Part shown: positions 10,492 to 21,955 of the stretch, piece after piece | How the letters are laid out: every line of letters starts with the position of its first letter | Position numbering within the stretch: the stretch's first letter is position 1 | NCBI GenBank assembly: GCA_000442125.1 | Contig: KE546975.1 | Location: 1,302,001 to 1,366,000 of the forward strand | Origin: Opeltia flavorubescens | Lineage: Eukaryota; Ascomycota; Lecanoromycetes; Teloschistales; Teloschistaceae | Direction of reading: 5' to 3' | DNA: 64,000 bases | Position numbers and translations under genes: made by a program | The notes under the pieces: model-generated | What the model saw: the letters and a program-made list of their open reading frames with translations, nothing else | What the model was told of the DNA's origin: nothing | Database searches by the model: none

Positions 10492-12139
10492 ATGGCGTCA
10501 ACATTCAGCACTCTACTCGACAAGCTCCACCTAACTTCAAAAGATGACGATGGTTCCTCTGCCAAGGAGCCCACAGAAGAAGAATTCATAGAATTGCAAG
10601 ACAAGTACGCTAAAGCCGGTCAAGAGCAGGTCTTCGCATTCTACGATGAGCTCTCTACGGAAGAGAAAGCCGGGCTCTTCGAGCGTCTAAAGTCCTTTGA
10701 TCCCAAATACATCAACGAAATCACCGAGAAAGCGTTGCACCCTCCGCCGAGCTCCCATGACGGTCAAGAAGCTACATTAGAGCCCTTACCAGATACCGCT
10801 ACAGCTTCAATTCTAGACTCGAAAGACGAGGACATCCAGTCATGGTATTCTTCAGGACTGGAGCTTGTTAGCAAGGGGCAAGTTGCTGTAGTGCTTATGG
10901 CAGGCGGGCAGGGTACTCGGCTTGGTAGTTCGGATCCAAAAGGATGCTTTAACATTGGCTTGCCGAGTCAGAAGTCACTTTTCCAGATTCAAGCTGAGAG
11001 GATTTGGAAAGTCCAGCAATTGGCGGAAAAGCAATCGGGAAAGAAGGACATTGTCATTCCGTGGTATGTGATGACTAGTGGACCCACGAGACGGCCAACA
11101 GAGCAATTCTTTGAGGACCATAAGTACTTTGGGCTCAACAAAGACGACGTCTTAATATTTGAACAAGGGGTCTTACCATGCATCTCCAATGAGGGGAAAA
11201 TATTACTCGAGAGCAAGGCAAAGGTATTTCACAGTCCATGATCTGAGGATAGCAATCCTAACCTTGTCACAGGTGGCCGTCGCGCCTGACGGGAACGGCG
11301 GTATTTATCAAGCTTTACTTACTTCCAATGTCCGGACAGACATGCGCAAGCGAGGTGTTCAGCACATTCACGCCTACTGTGTGGACAATTGCCTCGTTAA
11401 AGTTGCCGACCCTACTTTCATCGGCTTCGCAGCCTCGAAAGACGTTGATATCGCGACCAAGGTGGTCCGGAAGAGGAATGCCAAAGAATCAGTAGGATTG
11501 ATATTGCAGAAGAATGGCAAGCCAGACGTCGTGGAATATTCAGAGATTGACAACGCGACAGCGGAAGCCAAAGATTCAAGCAAGCCGGATCTGCTCAAAT
11601 TCAGGGCAGCGAATATTGTCAATCATTACTATTCATTCCGCTTCTTGGAAACAATCGAAGACTGGGTGCACAAACTACCACATCACGTGGCACGGAAAAA
11701 GATCCCATATGTCGATGTCGAGAAGGGCGAGACTATCAAGCCTGAGAAACCAAATGGAATCAAGCTCGAACTATTCGTCTTTGATGTCTTTCCCCTGATC
11801 AGCTTGGAAAAATTTGCTTGCATGGAGGTGAAGCGGGAGGACGAATTTTCTCCTCTCAAGAATGCTAAGGGCACCGGCGAAGATGATCAGGACACTAGCA
11901 AGCAAGATATATTGAGTCAAGGCAGAAGATGGGTACAGAACGTAGGAGGTAGTGTGGAAAGCGAGAGCCCAGCCGAGGAGACAGGGGTGGAGATATCACC
12001 CTTGGTCAGCTATGTATGCTCTTATGCCTGCTTCTTTGTGCTTCCTGGTAGCTAACTTTGTGGCTAGGGTGGAGAAGGACTCGAATTCCTCCAAACAAGA
12101 ACAATAAAGGCGCCTGCTGTCATAGAAAAAGAGGATTAG
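10492..12139 (+). CDS. UAP1: UDP-N-acetylglucosamine pyrophosphorylase
   Basis: Cytosolic enzyme making UDP-GlcNAc from UTP and GlcNAc-1-phosphate, the last step before chitin, N-glycan and GPI synthesis. Three exons: 10492-11223, 11273-12013 and 12068-12139, 514 aa, normal for eukaryotic UAP1. The nucleotide-binding signature [13 protein letters not shown] followed by [14 protein letters not shown] is intact, as are [12 protein letters not shown], the product-pocket [11 protein letters not shown] (right after the first intron), [17 protein letters not shown] and the C-terminal [11 protein letters not shown] and LFVFDVFP segments. The last exon encodes 23 residues beginning GGEGLEF. Every junction is GT-AG and in frame, with no sign of damage. 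It shares the chitin pathway theme with the Crh enzyme at 49-50 kb, but the two are far apart. Confidence 0.96.
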
Positions 12140-13022
12140 ACATCCCGAGGCTTTTACAGGCCTTGTTTCTCGTGTAGTAATCCATTTTTGCCAGAAGGTC
12201 ATTGGCAACATTCAAAGACGTCCCTCAATGCTCCAGACCCGATGCCAAAAATATAGTGACGTGGGCAATATCATACGTGCCCTACCTATCGCATTCTTGA
12301 CCACCAATATGTCAAAGTCCTCGGTTTGAAGTTCAATTAAGTCCAGGGCCCTACCCACCCGTTGCCTGATACCCTCTTGCATTTAGGGAGACAATAGATG
12401 AATTTTACCATCGTCGACTTGGATGTAGGGAAGCTGCAACCAAGCTTGCTTTGTCATGCGAGAAATGTAACCAAGTCCGGACAAGCGTGGCTTGGCCGAT
12501 GCAGCCGAAAATGCGGGATGCAGACTTTCCCCAGGATTTTCGAGACTTGCATTTGCACAACATTGGTTAAAAGAGTCGCAGTAAAAGTGCGGCAGATTTC
12601 GGATACAGGGAGAGGGAAGGTTGTGCTGTGCTGTTGAGGGCTGGAGCTAGGACTAGGTGAATTTTTGCTTCCGACAGTTGCTGTTTGTTCCGACAGTTGC
12701 TGTTTGTTCCGAGGTCCTGCTTGACCAAGGAGACTGTGTGGAGAGACTCAGATGTGCTAATGCTGGTTCATGATTCTAGGACGGAAAAGCAGTTTGGAAA
12801 GAGGTATGAGACGTTATGCGAGCGATAACATGTCTCCACTTCTCCCTTCTGCAGACCATGTCGCGCAAAGACCCCAGCTTCAGGCTCCCGTGAAACGCCG
12901 AGCAACCACATTCCAATACATCGATCTATTCTGTTTCCATGAAGAGATGAGAAAGCACAAGAGATGCCTCGGTACATGGCGCTGACGCATCAGTTGGCAC
13001 AGGGTTTGAGAAGACAGCAAGG
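12140..13022. other. Intergenic, contains a small tandem repeat
   Basis: No gene recognised in 880 bp between UAP1 and the zinc-knuckle gene. It holds the UAP1 3' UTR and the promoter and leader of the next gene, plus the duplicated 19-bp unit listed separately. Confidence 0.5.
12669..12706. repeat. 19-bp unit in two tandem copies
   Basis: The unit TTCCGACAGTTGCTGTTTG occurs twice head to tail without mismatch, followed by a partial third start (TTCCGA). It lies about 320 bp upstream of the zinc-knuckle gene start. Each unit contains a short imperfect dyad (ACAGTTGCTGT), so it might bind a dimeric factor; that is speculation. Confidence 0.9.
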
Positions 13023-14053
13023 ATGTCGTCGCTGTCACGTCGGGCTTGTTATAAATGCGGCAACGTTGGGCATTACGCTGGTCAGTCAGGATGAAGTACT
13101 GCAAGAGCGCGGTCTCGTTGACATGAACTAGAGGTATGCACGTCTACGGAGCGCTTGTGCTATAATTGTAAGTCAGAATCTTCCATGATGGGATCCGCGC
13201 TCATTGACCCAATAAAAAGGCAAACAACCTGGTACGTAATAACGACGGCCGTGACCCTCCCTTGCGATATCCCAAGAGTTGCCTGATGGCGGTCCAGGAC
13301 ATGAGTCGAACGGATGCCCACTGCCTCGTACGACCGAGAGTACGTATTCCCCCAGACAAATGATGTCCCGGTGTCCGGGACTCGGCAACGGGGCGCTGAT
13401 AAACGGGAACAGCGAAGCAGTGTTACCATTGTCAGGGCCTCGGCCACGTCCAAGCTGACTGCCCGACCCTACGCATAAGTGGAGCCGGCACTGGCGGTCG
13501 TTGCTACACTTGTGGCCAGCCTGGTCATCTTGCTGTATGCTGAATCCCTGATCTATACGTTCGTGATGTTTTGCAGCTGATCATCACTTTGAAGCGGGGT
13601 TGCCCAAATGCATTTGGTGGTGGGCCGGTAGGCGCTGGCCGTGGGGGCTTTATTCCTCGTGGAGGGTACGGAGGAGGCTTCCGTGGTGGGTTCGCTGGGG
13701 GACCGCGTCCAGCTACCTGTTACAAATGTGGAGGGCCCAATCACTACGCTCGAGACTGCCAAGCTCAGGCAATGAAATGTTACGCGTGTGGCAAGCTAGT
13801 AAGTCCCGTGGGACATGATTGATAAAGTACGAAGCTAATCGATTTCTAGGGCCACATATCAAGAGACTGCACTGCTCCCAACGGTGGACCCCTCAACTCG
13901 GCAGGTAAAGCCTGCTACAAGTGTGGTCAACCGGGACATATTTCCCGCGAGTGCACGGCAGTCGATACCAATGGGCAGATGGCCATGGACACCACCGTGG
14001 ATCCTATCAATCAGATTCAACCACCATCTGCACCAGCCGCGGCAGTGGTCTAG
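13023..14053 (+). CDS. GIS2: CCHC zinc-knuckle protein, GIS2/Byr3/CNBP family
   Basis: Single-stranded nucleic-acid-binding protein of the CNBP group; yeast Gis2 acts in translation and stress granules. Seven exons by eye: 13023-13080, 13132-13167, 13220-13231, 13298-13339, 13413-13534, 13595-13798 and 13850-14053, 225 aa. Seven C-x2-C-x4-H-x4-C knuckles can be read (CYKCGNVGHYAEVC, CYNCKQPGHESNGC, CYHCQGLGHVQADC, CYTCGQPGHLARGC, CYKCGGPNHYARDC, CYACGKLGHISRDC, CYKCGQPGHISREC). An RGG-like Gly/Arg linker sits between knuckles four and five, as in other members. Four knuckles (1, 2, 4 and 6) are interrupted by an intron, knuckle 2 by two, and one exon is only 12 nt. The complete CCHC series supports the model, but the small exons need transcript support. 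Confidence 0.88.
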
Positions 14054-15384
14054 AAGACTGTCTCTTCATCCCACAAAATTCTAACGAATGGATCCACACG
14101 AACCTACCCCTGATGCGCACAATGATCAACTACAGCCTTCCCATTCCTAGCACTCATTCTTATCCCACATTTCCCCTATCAAGCGTCTTCCTTTAAAGTC
14201 ATGCTCGAATACCCAGTCACGTTTACCCAAAAAAGTATCCCAGCAAAAGGTCTAATGGAACCTCTTTCACTTGCATCAAGGGCGTCGGATCCTACTGAAG
14301 GGCGCTTTCTTTCGCGCAGAAAGAGCATATCGAGCAAAGACGAAAGTGGACAACAAAAAAGGCAGAGGGGGACTGAAAAGTCAACGGAAGTCGAGGCTGT
14401 AAATTTGGGAGGAGGGGGGGATATCCGGTCGCCTCTTCTTGTTCGACCCTGTCCATATTTGCATTAAAACAACTATCCCCTATTGTTAGAGTATTGCTTA
14501 TCAAGAGCTTTTGTAGCGGTAATGTGAGATTAATCATTCTCCTCGCGGTGTTTTCTCGCAATTTCTGCAAACTGTGAACTTCATCATTAGGAATTCTGGC
14601 TCTGTAAGATTCGTCCCCGTTTTGGGCTTTTGTCTACGAGATATCTGACGATGCTTTCCAAGAGTTTCGATTACTTCTATGCTCTCCTTGATAAAATACA
14701 CTGATACATCTTGTCATTCTCCGCTGCCTTTCTCCCTACAAGATTATCGGCTGGTCGGGCTCGAGCAAACATTGTAGATAGAGATGTGGGAGATAAAGTA
14801 TCGATTATGACCTCCGTGCAATACAAAGGCAAACACAGATAATCATGTGTATGATGAGAGCAGACTGGAATCCATGATGCCCGCCTATTTTCCACATATA
14901 CAGTGCCTTGTCTCTCCTTTTACGTGGTATGTAAGTAGCGAAAATAATACTCTGAATCTGTTCACCTGTGTAAAAATCCAAAAGACTTCTCGTAACGCAC
15001 AAGGTATCATAAACCTTAAGTAGCTCACCCTGCCTTTTCAATTCCTCCTCATCAGGATGTATCTCACCGAACTAGAATTTAGTCGAAACGAATAAGCCAT
15101 TGAAAACATGTATACATCCCTACATCACCAATTGAGAAAGAAGAGTGATCCATAATAATAGTAATATCATTATTAGTAATCAACGTACAAAAAGCTACAA
15201 GCCTAGCCCCTAGCTACATTTTCTACAACCTCGAGACTTCTTCCTACTGTTTATGTCTAGTCTAGGCCATACCCCCGTTCCTTCGTTCGAATTCTTCGTA
15301 TACTCATCCCCAAGTCTCCAGATCCCCCTCCTCTCTCAATTACCTCCACCCCTTTCCCCCGGCGTCTTCCCCCTCCACCTAGCA
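14054..15384. other. Intergenic between convergent genes
   Basis: 1.3 kb with the 3' UTR of the zinc-knuckle gene and that of the minus-strand gene ending at 15385. Short open frames (for example 14201-14467) show no protein-like features. A G-run (GGAGGAGGGGGGG) occurs near 14410. Confidence 0.5.
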
Positions 15385-17553
15385 TCATCCAACAACAAAC
15401 CTCACCCCTACCAGAACCTCCTCCTCCTTGAACCATCCCCCCCTCTCCGCCCTTATCTGTCTCTCCACTCCATCCTCAGCATACGTGACGATCGACCCTC
15501 TACTCAAGGGCGGCGTTTCCCACACTGCGGCGGGTTTAGCGCTTGCCGGCTTTTCGGTATTACCGGGCAATTTCATCTTCGATGAGGCTTTTTTAGCCGG
15601 TTCATTTGAGGTGGAGTTGCGGTCGTGGGTTTGAGGTTGTAAAGCTGTGGGAGGGAGAGAGGGGTTTCTATTGGGCATGGTGGTCGAGGAGCGATTGCGG
15701 CCGAGCATGAGGGGTTTCTCGGGGGATGAGGATTCGGCGCTGTTTGTAGAGATTGGTGGCGATGATCTGTTGCGTTGGCGGTGAGAAAGGTTAGGGAATA
15801 ATGCGGCTGGATGGGGCTGGGCTGTGGTAGGATCTTGAGAGGCGGTATCCATCGCAGCATGGGGCTTCTTCCTTTTACTAGGTAAAGAAAGGTTTGATTC
15901 TGAAACGTTGGGTTTCGGAAGAACTTCTTGGGGGGCAGCGTTTTCAGTCGTCTCCTGATCATCGGTATTATTTGCTAGTTTGGATCTCGTTATCCGTCTT
16001 TCGATGAAGAAAATGGCTTCTTTGTCTGCTGCTTGTCTGGCGATGTCCTCTATCTCCTCAGCTTGTGTTTGTCGAGTATCAATCACATCGTAGTATTGTG
16101 TCCTTCGTTTCTTCCGCGGTGGAGGAACGTCTCTCGAAGTAGCTAGAATTGCGGAGGCCTGGGAGGGTCTCCGTTCTTCATGCTTGGCCTGTAAGGGGGT
16201 CACGGTACCTCTTCCGGAATCTGACTCAGCTCGTGACCTTGGTTCTTGTGACTGGCTTCCTTGTGACTTTCGCGGCGCTTTACGGACTCGCGGCAGTCGT
16301 TTGGATCTGGCGACTGGCGGCTTTATATCGAGTGAATGTTCCGTTTCAGGTGTTTCAGATGTGAAAGAAAGTTGACCTAACTCTGGCATTGATATTTGAG
16401 AGACGGGCGGTTTACGGGCTGCTTGGTGTATGCTGCGATCTTCGGAAAGTTTACTGACATCTTGATTTTCAAATATTTGTCCACTCTTTGACTCACGTGT
16501 ACTGCTGCGGGAAACAGGATGAGGGAAGAATGTTTGCAAGGCAATCTGCTGATCGGCGAAAGATTTCTTCCGCCGTGAAAATGACTCCCCAGCTATGGGC
16601 TGCTGCTCTTCTGACATCTCTTGATCATTGACGACAACCGGCTCCTGTTTCTCTGGACTCTCCTGCCCTCCCAAAATTGAGAGCTCCTCCTTTAGCCGGA
16701 ACCCATGAAGCTTGAGCGACGAAGGCTTCACAAGATATGACCCTTGTACTGGATCTTTGTTTCCCCTGCCAGAAGTAACCAGGACGTCGATGATCGAAAA
16801 CCGCTTGTGATCAGTACTCAGCATACTGGGGAGTTTAGCAGGCATAGGTATCGCAGCCACGTTCTGCAGATACTGTCCAATGAGAGGAATCTCGCCCCTG
16901 GAGCTCTGCCCATGGGATTGGGCAGCAAAAAGAAGAGCATTCGAGATTGCTGTCCATCGACTTCTAGCATCCTCTCCAATTTGCCCTGACTCCGAGGAAT
17001 TGGCCGGATTCTCGAGTATATCAACGTGTGGAGGTATCAAGACCCATGGCTTTTCCTTGAGTCGTCCATTCCTAGCTCCCGAAAAGGTATCTTGTGACTT
17101 TATGTGGTACGCTTGCTGGGGAACGTATGACGATGCGCACAGATCTCCATTGAGGTAAACATCAATTTTAATATCGTTGTAGGTCCATCCGACCGCGGGG
17201 TCATAGGTTTTGAGGAATGCTTTTTCCTTTGGGAGAACTCGTAGGCACAAAGCATGTGGTTGATGAGTTCTCAATGGTTGATCGAAGGGGTACATCGGCT
17301 TTGCATGAACCATAAAGAAGGGCATATTCTGGCTTTCTCCAAGGAATCCAAGACTGCATCCTGTCTCGTCGCAACACAATGAAGTCTCTGGAAGAGAGCC
17401 ATCTTTAGCATCGACCTGAAATTGCTTGGTGGCTCGGTCTGCATTGAGCACGCTTTCCTGGCAAAGCGTGTTGAGCGGCGACGGTGTGATGGTTTTTTCG
17501 AGCTTCGCAACAGAGAGTCGCACATTGATCGATCTCGCATAAAGTGTGGGCAT
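15385..17553 (-). CDS. Large hypothetical protein, ordered N-terminus and disordered middle
   Basis: Function not recognised. Single open frame of 722 aa without introns. Residues about 1-270 look folded (CLRVLPKEKAFL, VGWTYNDIKIDVYLNG, WVLIPPHVDILE, RFSIIDVLVTSG), perhaps a beta-rich fungal domain. Residues about 300-680 are rich in Ser, Pro, Lys and Gln with several basic clusters that could act as nuclear localisation signals (ARSKRLPRVRKAPRK, PPRKKRRTQYYD). The C-terminus is again ordered-looking: RGSIVTYAEDGVERQIRAERGG ... VRFVVG. The pattern suggests a nuclear scaffold or regulator, which is inference from composition only. The neighbours (zinc-knuckle gene on one side, unknown gene on the other) give no functional hint. 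Confidence 0.75.
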   Translation of the reverse strand: MPTLYARSINVRLSVAKLEKTITPSPLNTLCQESVLNADRATKQFQVDAKDGSLPETSLCCDETGCSLGFLGESQNMPFFMVHAKPMYPFDQPLRTHQPHALCLRVLPKEKAFLKTYDPAVGWTYNDIKIDVYLNGDLCASSYVPQQAYHIKSQDTFSGARNGRLKEKPWVLIPPHVDILENPANSSESGQIGEDARSRWTAISNALLFAAQSHGQSSRGEIPLIGQYLQNVAAIPMPAKLPSMLSTDHKRFSIIDVLVTSGRGNKDPVQGSYLVKPSSLKLHGFRLKEELSILGGQESPEKQEPVVVNDQEMSEEQQPIAGESFSRRKKSFADQQIALQTFFPHPVSRSSTRESKSGQIFENQDVSKLSEDRSIHQAARKPPVSQISMPELGQLSFTSETPETEHSLDIKPPVARSKRLPRVRKAPRKSQGSQSQEPRSRAESDSGRGTVTPLQAKHEERRPSQASAILATSRDVPPPRKKRRTQYYDVIDTRQTQAEEIEDIARQAADKEAIFFIERRITRSKLANNTDDQETTENAAPQEVLPKPNVSESNLSLPSKRKKPHAAMDTASQDPTTAQPHPAALFPNLSHRQRNRSSPPISTNSAESSSPEKPLMLGRNRSSTTMPNRNPSLPPTALQPQTHDRNSTSNEPAKKASSKMKLPGNTEKPASAKPAAVWETPPLSRGSIVTYAEDGVERQIRAERGGWFKEEEVLVGVRFVVG

Positions 17554-17997
17554 GCTCGCAGATCAGACAGGAGATCGACGGAGGGGAAGAATGGATCGAG
17601 CGAAGTTGGCTCATTGATGGGGAGATGAATCGTGTTCTGTATCAACAACGGATCCTAGGGAGACCCATATTCGTATTTTTCTATCTTCTCCTTTACGTGA
17701 TGCAATAACCTTGAATAAAGTCTACAAAATGATGCGCAGTCAAGAGATATTACTTAGCCTTTGTATGTTGGAATTATCAACAGTTTATTCCAACTAATTA
17801 CTTGTTGACGAAGTGCACAAAACGATAGGTCGATTTCAGCATTCATGGGCCATTCGTTACTTTTCCCTTTTTTTGTGTAAAGAAAAACTGGTTCAGAGGT
17901 TAATCATTCAAGCAGAGGAATTCTCTAATTCCGAGCCCAGAAATGAACTTACCACTACTTACAACATTGGGAGATACAACGGCAAAATCACGGTCCC
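17554..17997. promoter_or_regulatory. Gap between two minus-strand genes
   Basis: 444 bp with the promoter of the 722-aa gene and the 3' UTR of the gene ending at 17998. No gene recognised. Confidence 0.4.
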
Positions 17998-18866
17998 TTA
18001 TTCATCATTGTCGAGGATGGATATATCCAGGGCCATCCCTAATTCAACAATGGTCTTCTCATAGACCCTTGCAATATCCATCTCCCACCTTCGATGGCTG
18101 CTCTCATCCTCCAATATCTCACCGTCGTCTTCAGTCATATTGAAATCATCCTCCGTATCCGTGTCCATTTGGGGAACATTCTTCACATCAGCCAAGCTTC
18201 CGTCTTTTCCAGCAGCCTCTACGACTGCCACTCTTGTCCTCTCAACTATACCCCTTAAGCGGACCTTTTCAGTCGTGCTTAGCTTTCCTCTTCCACCTTC
18301 AAATCCTGGGAGATGTTCGCCTGTCGCAACGTTGACACCCTTAAGTAGAGATGAGAACGCAAGGTCAAGTTTCCGGAGGAACTCAAACATCGGTTGAGGC
18401 GTGGACGGGAAAGATTGTAAGGCGGTGGATACCGATAGAGCAATCGTGAGGAGAAACGTAATTTGTAGCGAAGCTGGAAACCGGTTCAGCCCAAGATGAT
18501 ATTATAGAAGTAAGCTCACAAGGTCTTACGTGTTCCAGATATCCAGATAACGTCAACCACGGGATCCAAATCTCGTACTTGTTCCCCAATATCTTTATAG
18601 CCTCTTCCGTCAACGTCCGGGTTTTCCTCGCCGCTTAAAGCGGAGGTAAATCTATTCTCATAATGCCGTGAAATCGCCAACAACTTCTGTTCTATGTAGT
18701 TGATGAGATCGCTCTCCTTAGAGCTGCCTGGCCTTAATGGCCGTGTACGGGGAGTTGGGAGGATTGAGAAAGCTGGTGCAGGGGAGTTCACCGAGGAAGC
18801 TGGTGGCGATGGTAATGTTGGTGGCAGAAAGCCCCCTGCCTCTTGAGGTAATGATGATTGTGTCAT
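17998..18866 (-). CDS. Conserved fungal protein of unknown function
   Basis: Two exons: 18866-18530 and 18473-17998, 270 aa, joined across WISGT/PSLQITFLL. A Pro/Ser-rich N-terminus (TLPSPPASSVNSPAPAF) leads into a helical region (DLINYIEQKLLAISRHYENRF), then VRDLDPVVDVIWISGT and a longer helical block (MFEFLRKLDLAFSSLL). It ends with an acidic stretch and IVELGMALDISILDN. The sequence resembles a family conserved across filamentous ascomycetes that is sometimes labelled as a meiotic recombination protein. I see no RecA or Walker motif that would justify such a name, so none is given. Splice sites are GT-AG and the frame closes exactly. Confidence 0.8.
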
Positions 18867-19418
18867 TATGAATTGAGGAGCCGCACCGTAGGAGTGACAT
18901 GATTGAAGATGACGATGGCCGTTGATGACACCGTCGGAGCGATAGGCAAGAATGGACGATGTGGCTTCGTGCCAAGCACTCAGAAATCCTCAGACTAGAC
19001 CGATCCGGTCTCTCATACGTCTCGAGCAATTGGTAAAAAGGGGGAACGAGATCATCCATGACCCTATTCGAGAATTCACAGCGTCATGCTTAAAGGTTGT
19101 GTGTTCATCGATGAAGAAATACTACAAAACAAGGAAGCCCGAATGGTATCTTGATGTCTAATTCGTAAAACTGGATCACATAGCGCCATCCACGGAGACA
19201 CATATCGCACATTGACTTTCAATCCTCCTTCATGGCAGAGCGCAAGGGTAATATCTAACGAACAAGCTGCTAGGCACAGACTACAGGAGAGAAATCAGAA
19301 TCGGCCCCTGAACAATGCTGAAAAGCCCAAGGGCCATCTATCAATGCTGTGCCGGTCTAAAATCCCTCGCGTCGAAGTATGGCAGTTGCCGTGCGTTTTC
19401 TTTTGAGATAGAGAGATC
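18867..19418. other. Gap between two minus-strand genes
   Basis: 552 bp holding the promoter of the 270-aa gene and the 3' UTR of the 14-3-3 gene. Nothing else recognised. Confidence 0.45.
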
Positions 19419-20448
<1,030 letters not shown>

Positions 20449-21266
20449 ATTGTCGACTGCTCTGAAAAGAATAAATCAGTAAAGCGCAATCAGATTGTGG
20501 TAGTAAACCCATCGAGAAACTAGGAACAATCAATGGCAAACGTATTATCGCCGTCGTTGTGGGAGCAAGCTTCACGACGCGACCAGATGTTGTAGATGTG
20601 TAGATACACCTGATCGAATTTACGGCTTTGTGCGCAATTGCACCGATTTTTCCGCAAGCTTCGCGTGGGTAGGAACGTAACTGAACCGCTCGGGGGCCAT
20701 AGAACCGTAGACTGGGAGCGTCCCTTACCGTATAGATAGTCGCGACTCAGGAATAGGTATGACACGGGCCCACAAAAAATGTACGAGCAAAAGATTGGAA
20801 AGCTACACACGATGGTTCAAAGCTGTAGGTTGATGTGGTGGTTGATCAAATATGGTTGAAGATCACAACAATATGGGAAGCGGTTTACGTTGTTGAGGAA
20901 GTGGAAAGAAAGCCTTGTCGTTCGACCACCGCTAAGCTGTTTTAGTATGCGCACATGAAACTCGCAATCAGCCCTGTGATGTCGCCGAAGTGATGTGGTA
21001 CAATTGCGTGGGTAAGTACTCAGCTGCTCTGGCGGTTTCTATTGCTCGTAATGTATGATTTATTTATGAGCACTACTAATTCAAACACTTGATGAACTCG
21101 TGTTCAGCACATCAATGACAGCATAAACGCATGGATCATCGAGAGGGGGCGGAGACGCGTAAGGCTGGCATCTCTGCTTAGTCATCTCGCATTAATAGAT
21201 CCAAGGAAACTATGGAGTAATTATACTCATTGCATTTTCCAAACCCACTTATTACATATCTACACC
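20449..21266. promoter_or_regulatory. Shared upstream region of 14-3-3 and INH1
   Basis: 818 bp between divergent genes. The 14-3-3 side probably holds a long 5' UTR, perhaps with an intron. No specific control element assigned. Confidence 0.45.
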
Positions 21267-21668
21267 ATGGCCCGCTTGGTTTTGGTAAGAAGTGCCAGAC
21301 CAATACTTCGAGGCTCGACTCAAGCATATCGTACTGTTTCTACGAGTGCTATCAGGATGGCTGAAGGAGATACTGGAGGAGTTAGACCCGGTGGACAATC
21401 ACAAGGGTCAGATGCCTTTCGGAGTGTTGGGAAGCATTACTGACTTTCCCCAGAGATGCCTTTTCGAAACGTGAGGCCGCAAATGAAGATTATTATGTGA
21501 GGCAGAAGGAAATGGAGAAGTTGGTTCTCTTGATCAAATCCGTCATCCCATAGCTAAATTTTATCTGCTAGGCTCGCAGCTCTGAAGAAGAAAATCGATG
21601 AACATAAGAAGCATCTCGAAGAACTTGAAAAGAATGTGACAGAGACAATGGCTCGGGGCGAGAAGTAA
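21267..21668 (+). CDS. INH1: Mitochondrial F1F0-ATPase inhibitor (IF1)
   Basis: Small mitochondrial protein that blocks ATP hydrolysis by the F1 sector when the membrane potential falls. Three exons: 21267-21406, 21454-21519 and 21572-21668, 100 aa. A basic, acid-poor presequence (MARLVLVRSARPILRG...RTVSTSAIR) is followed by the inhibitor core MAEGDTGG, then GDAFSKREAANEDYYVRQKE and a C-terminal coiled coil (LAALKKKIDEHKKHLEELEK). The joins were chosen to restore the conserved GDAF and EMEKLAALKKK segments. The first intron is 47 bp. The second uses an unusual GTTGGT donor, but it is the only one that keeps the coiled-coil frame. Complete and undamaged. Confidence 0.9.
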
Positions 21669-21955
21669 GCTGGGGAATTTGAGCTCAGCATGAATGCGGT
21701 GGACACAAAAGGGCAGGTCGAGGGAGTTTGATTGCCAGATTAGTGTCGAAAGGGTTTGAAAGATGATCTCCAGATGGACTGTTCTCATACAGCGAGGCCT
21801 ATTCATTTCGAGCTGATATTTTGTTGCCACTTGCTTTACTATTCACCCGGCCTCGTCGGGACTTCCGCTACAATCGTCCCATTATTTTACATCTGAAGTA
21901 CATTGATATCTTGGCCGAAGATTTCTACTTGTGAATTGACTAATTAGCGTGTTTG

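Noticed and set aside
17998-18866. Naming the 270-aa protein as a meiotic recombinase (DMC1-like)
   Set aside because: I recall related proteins with that label, but there is no Walker A/B or RecA fold motif here, so the name would be unsupported.
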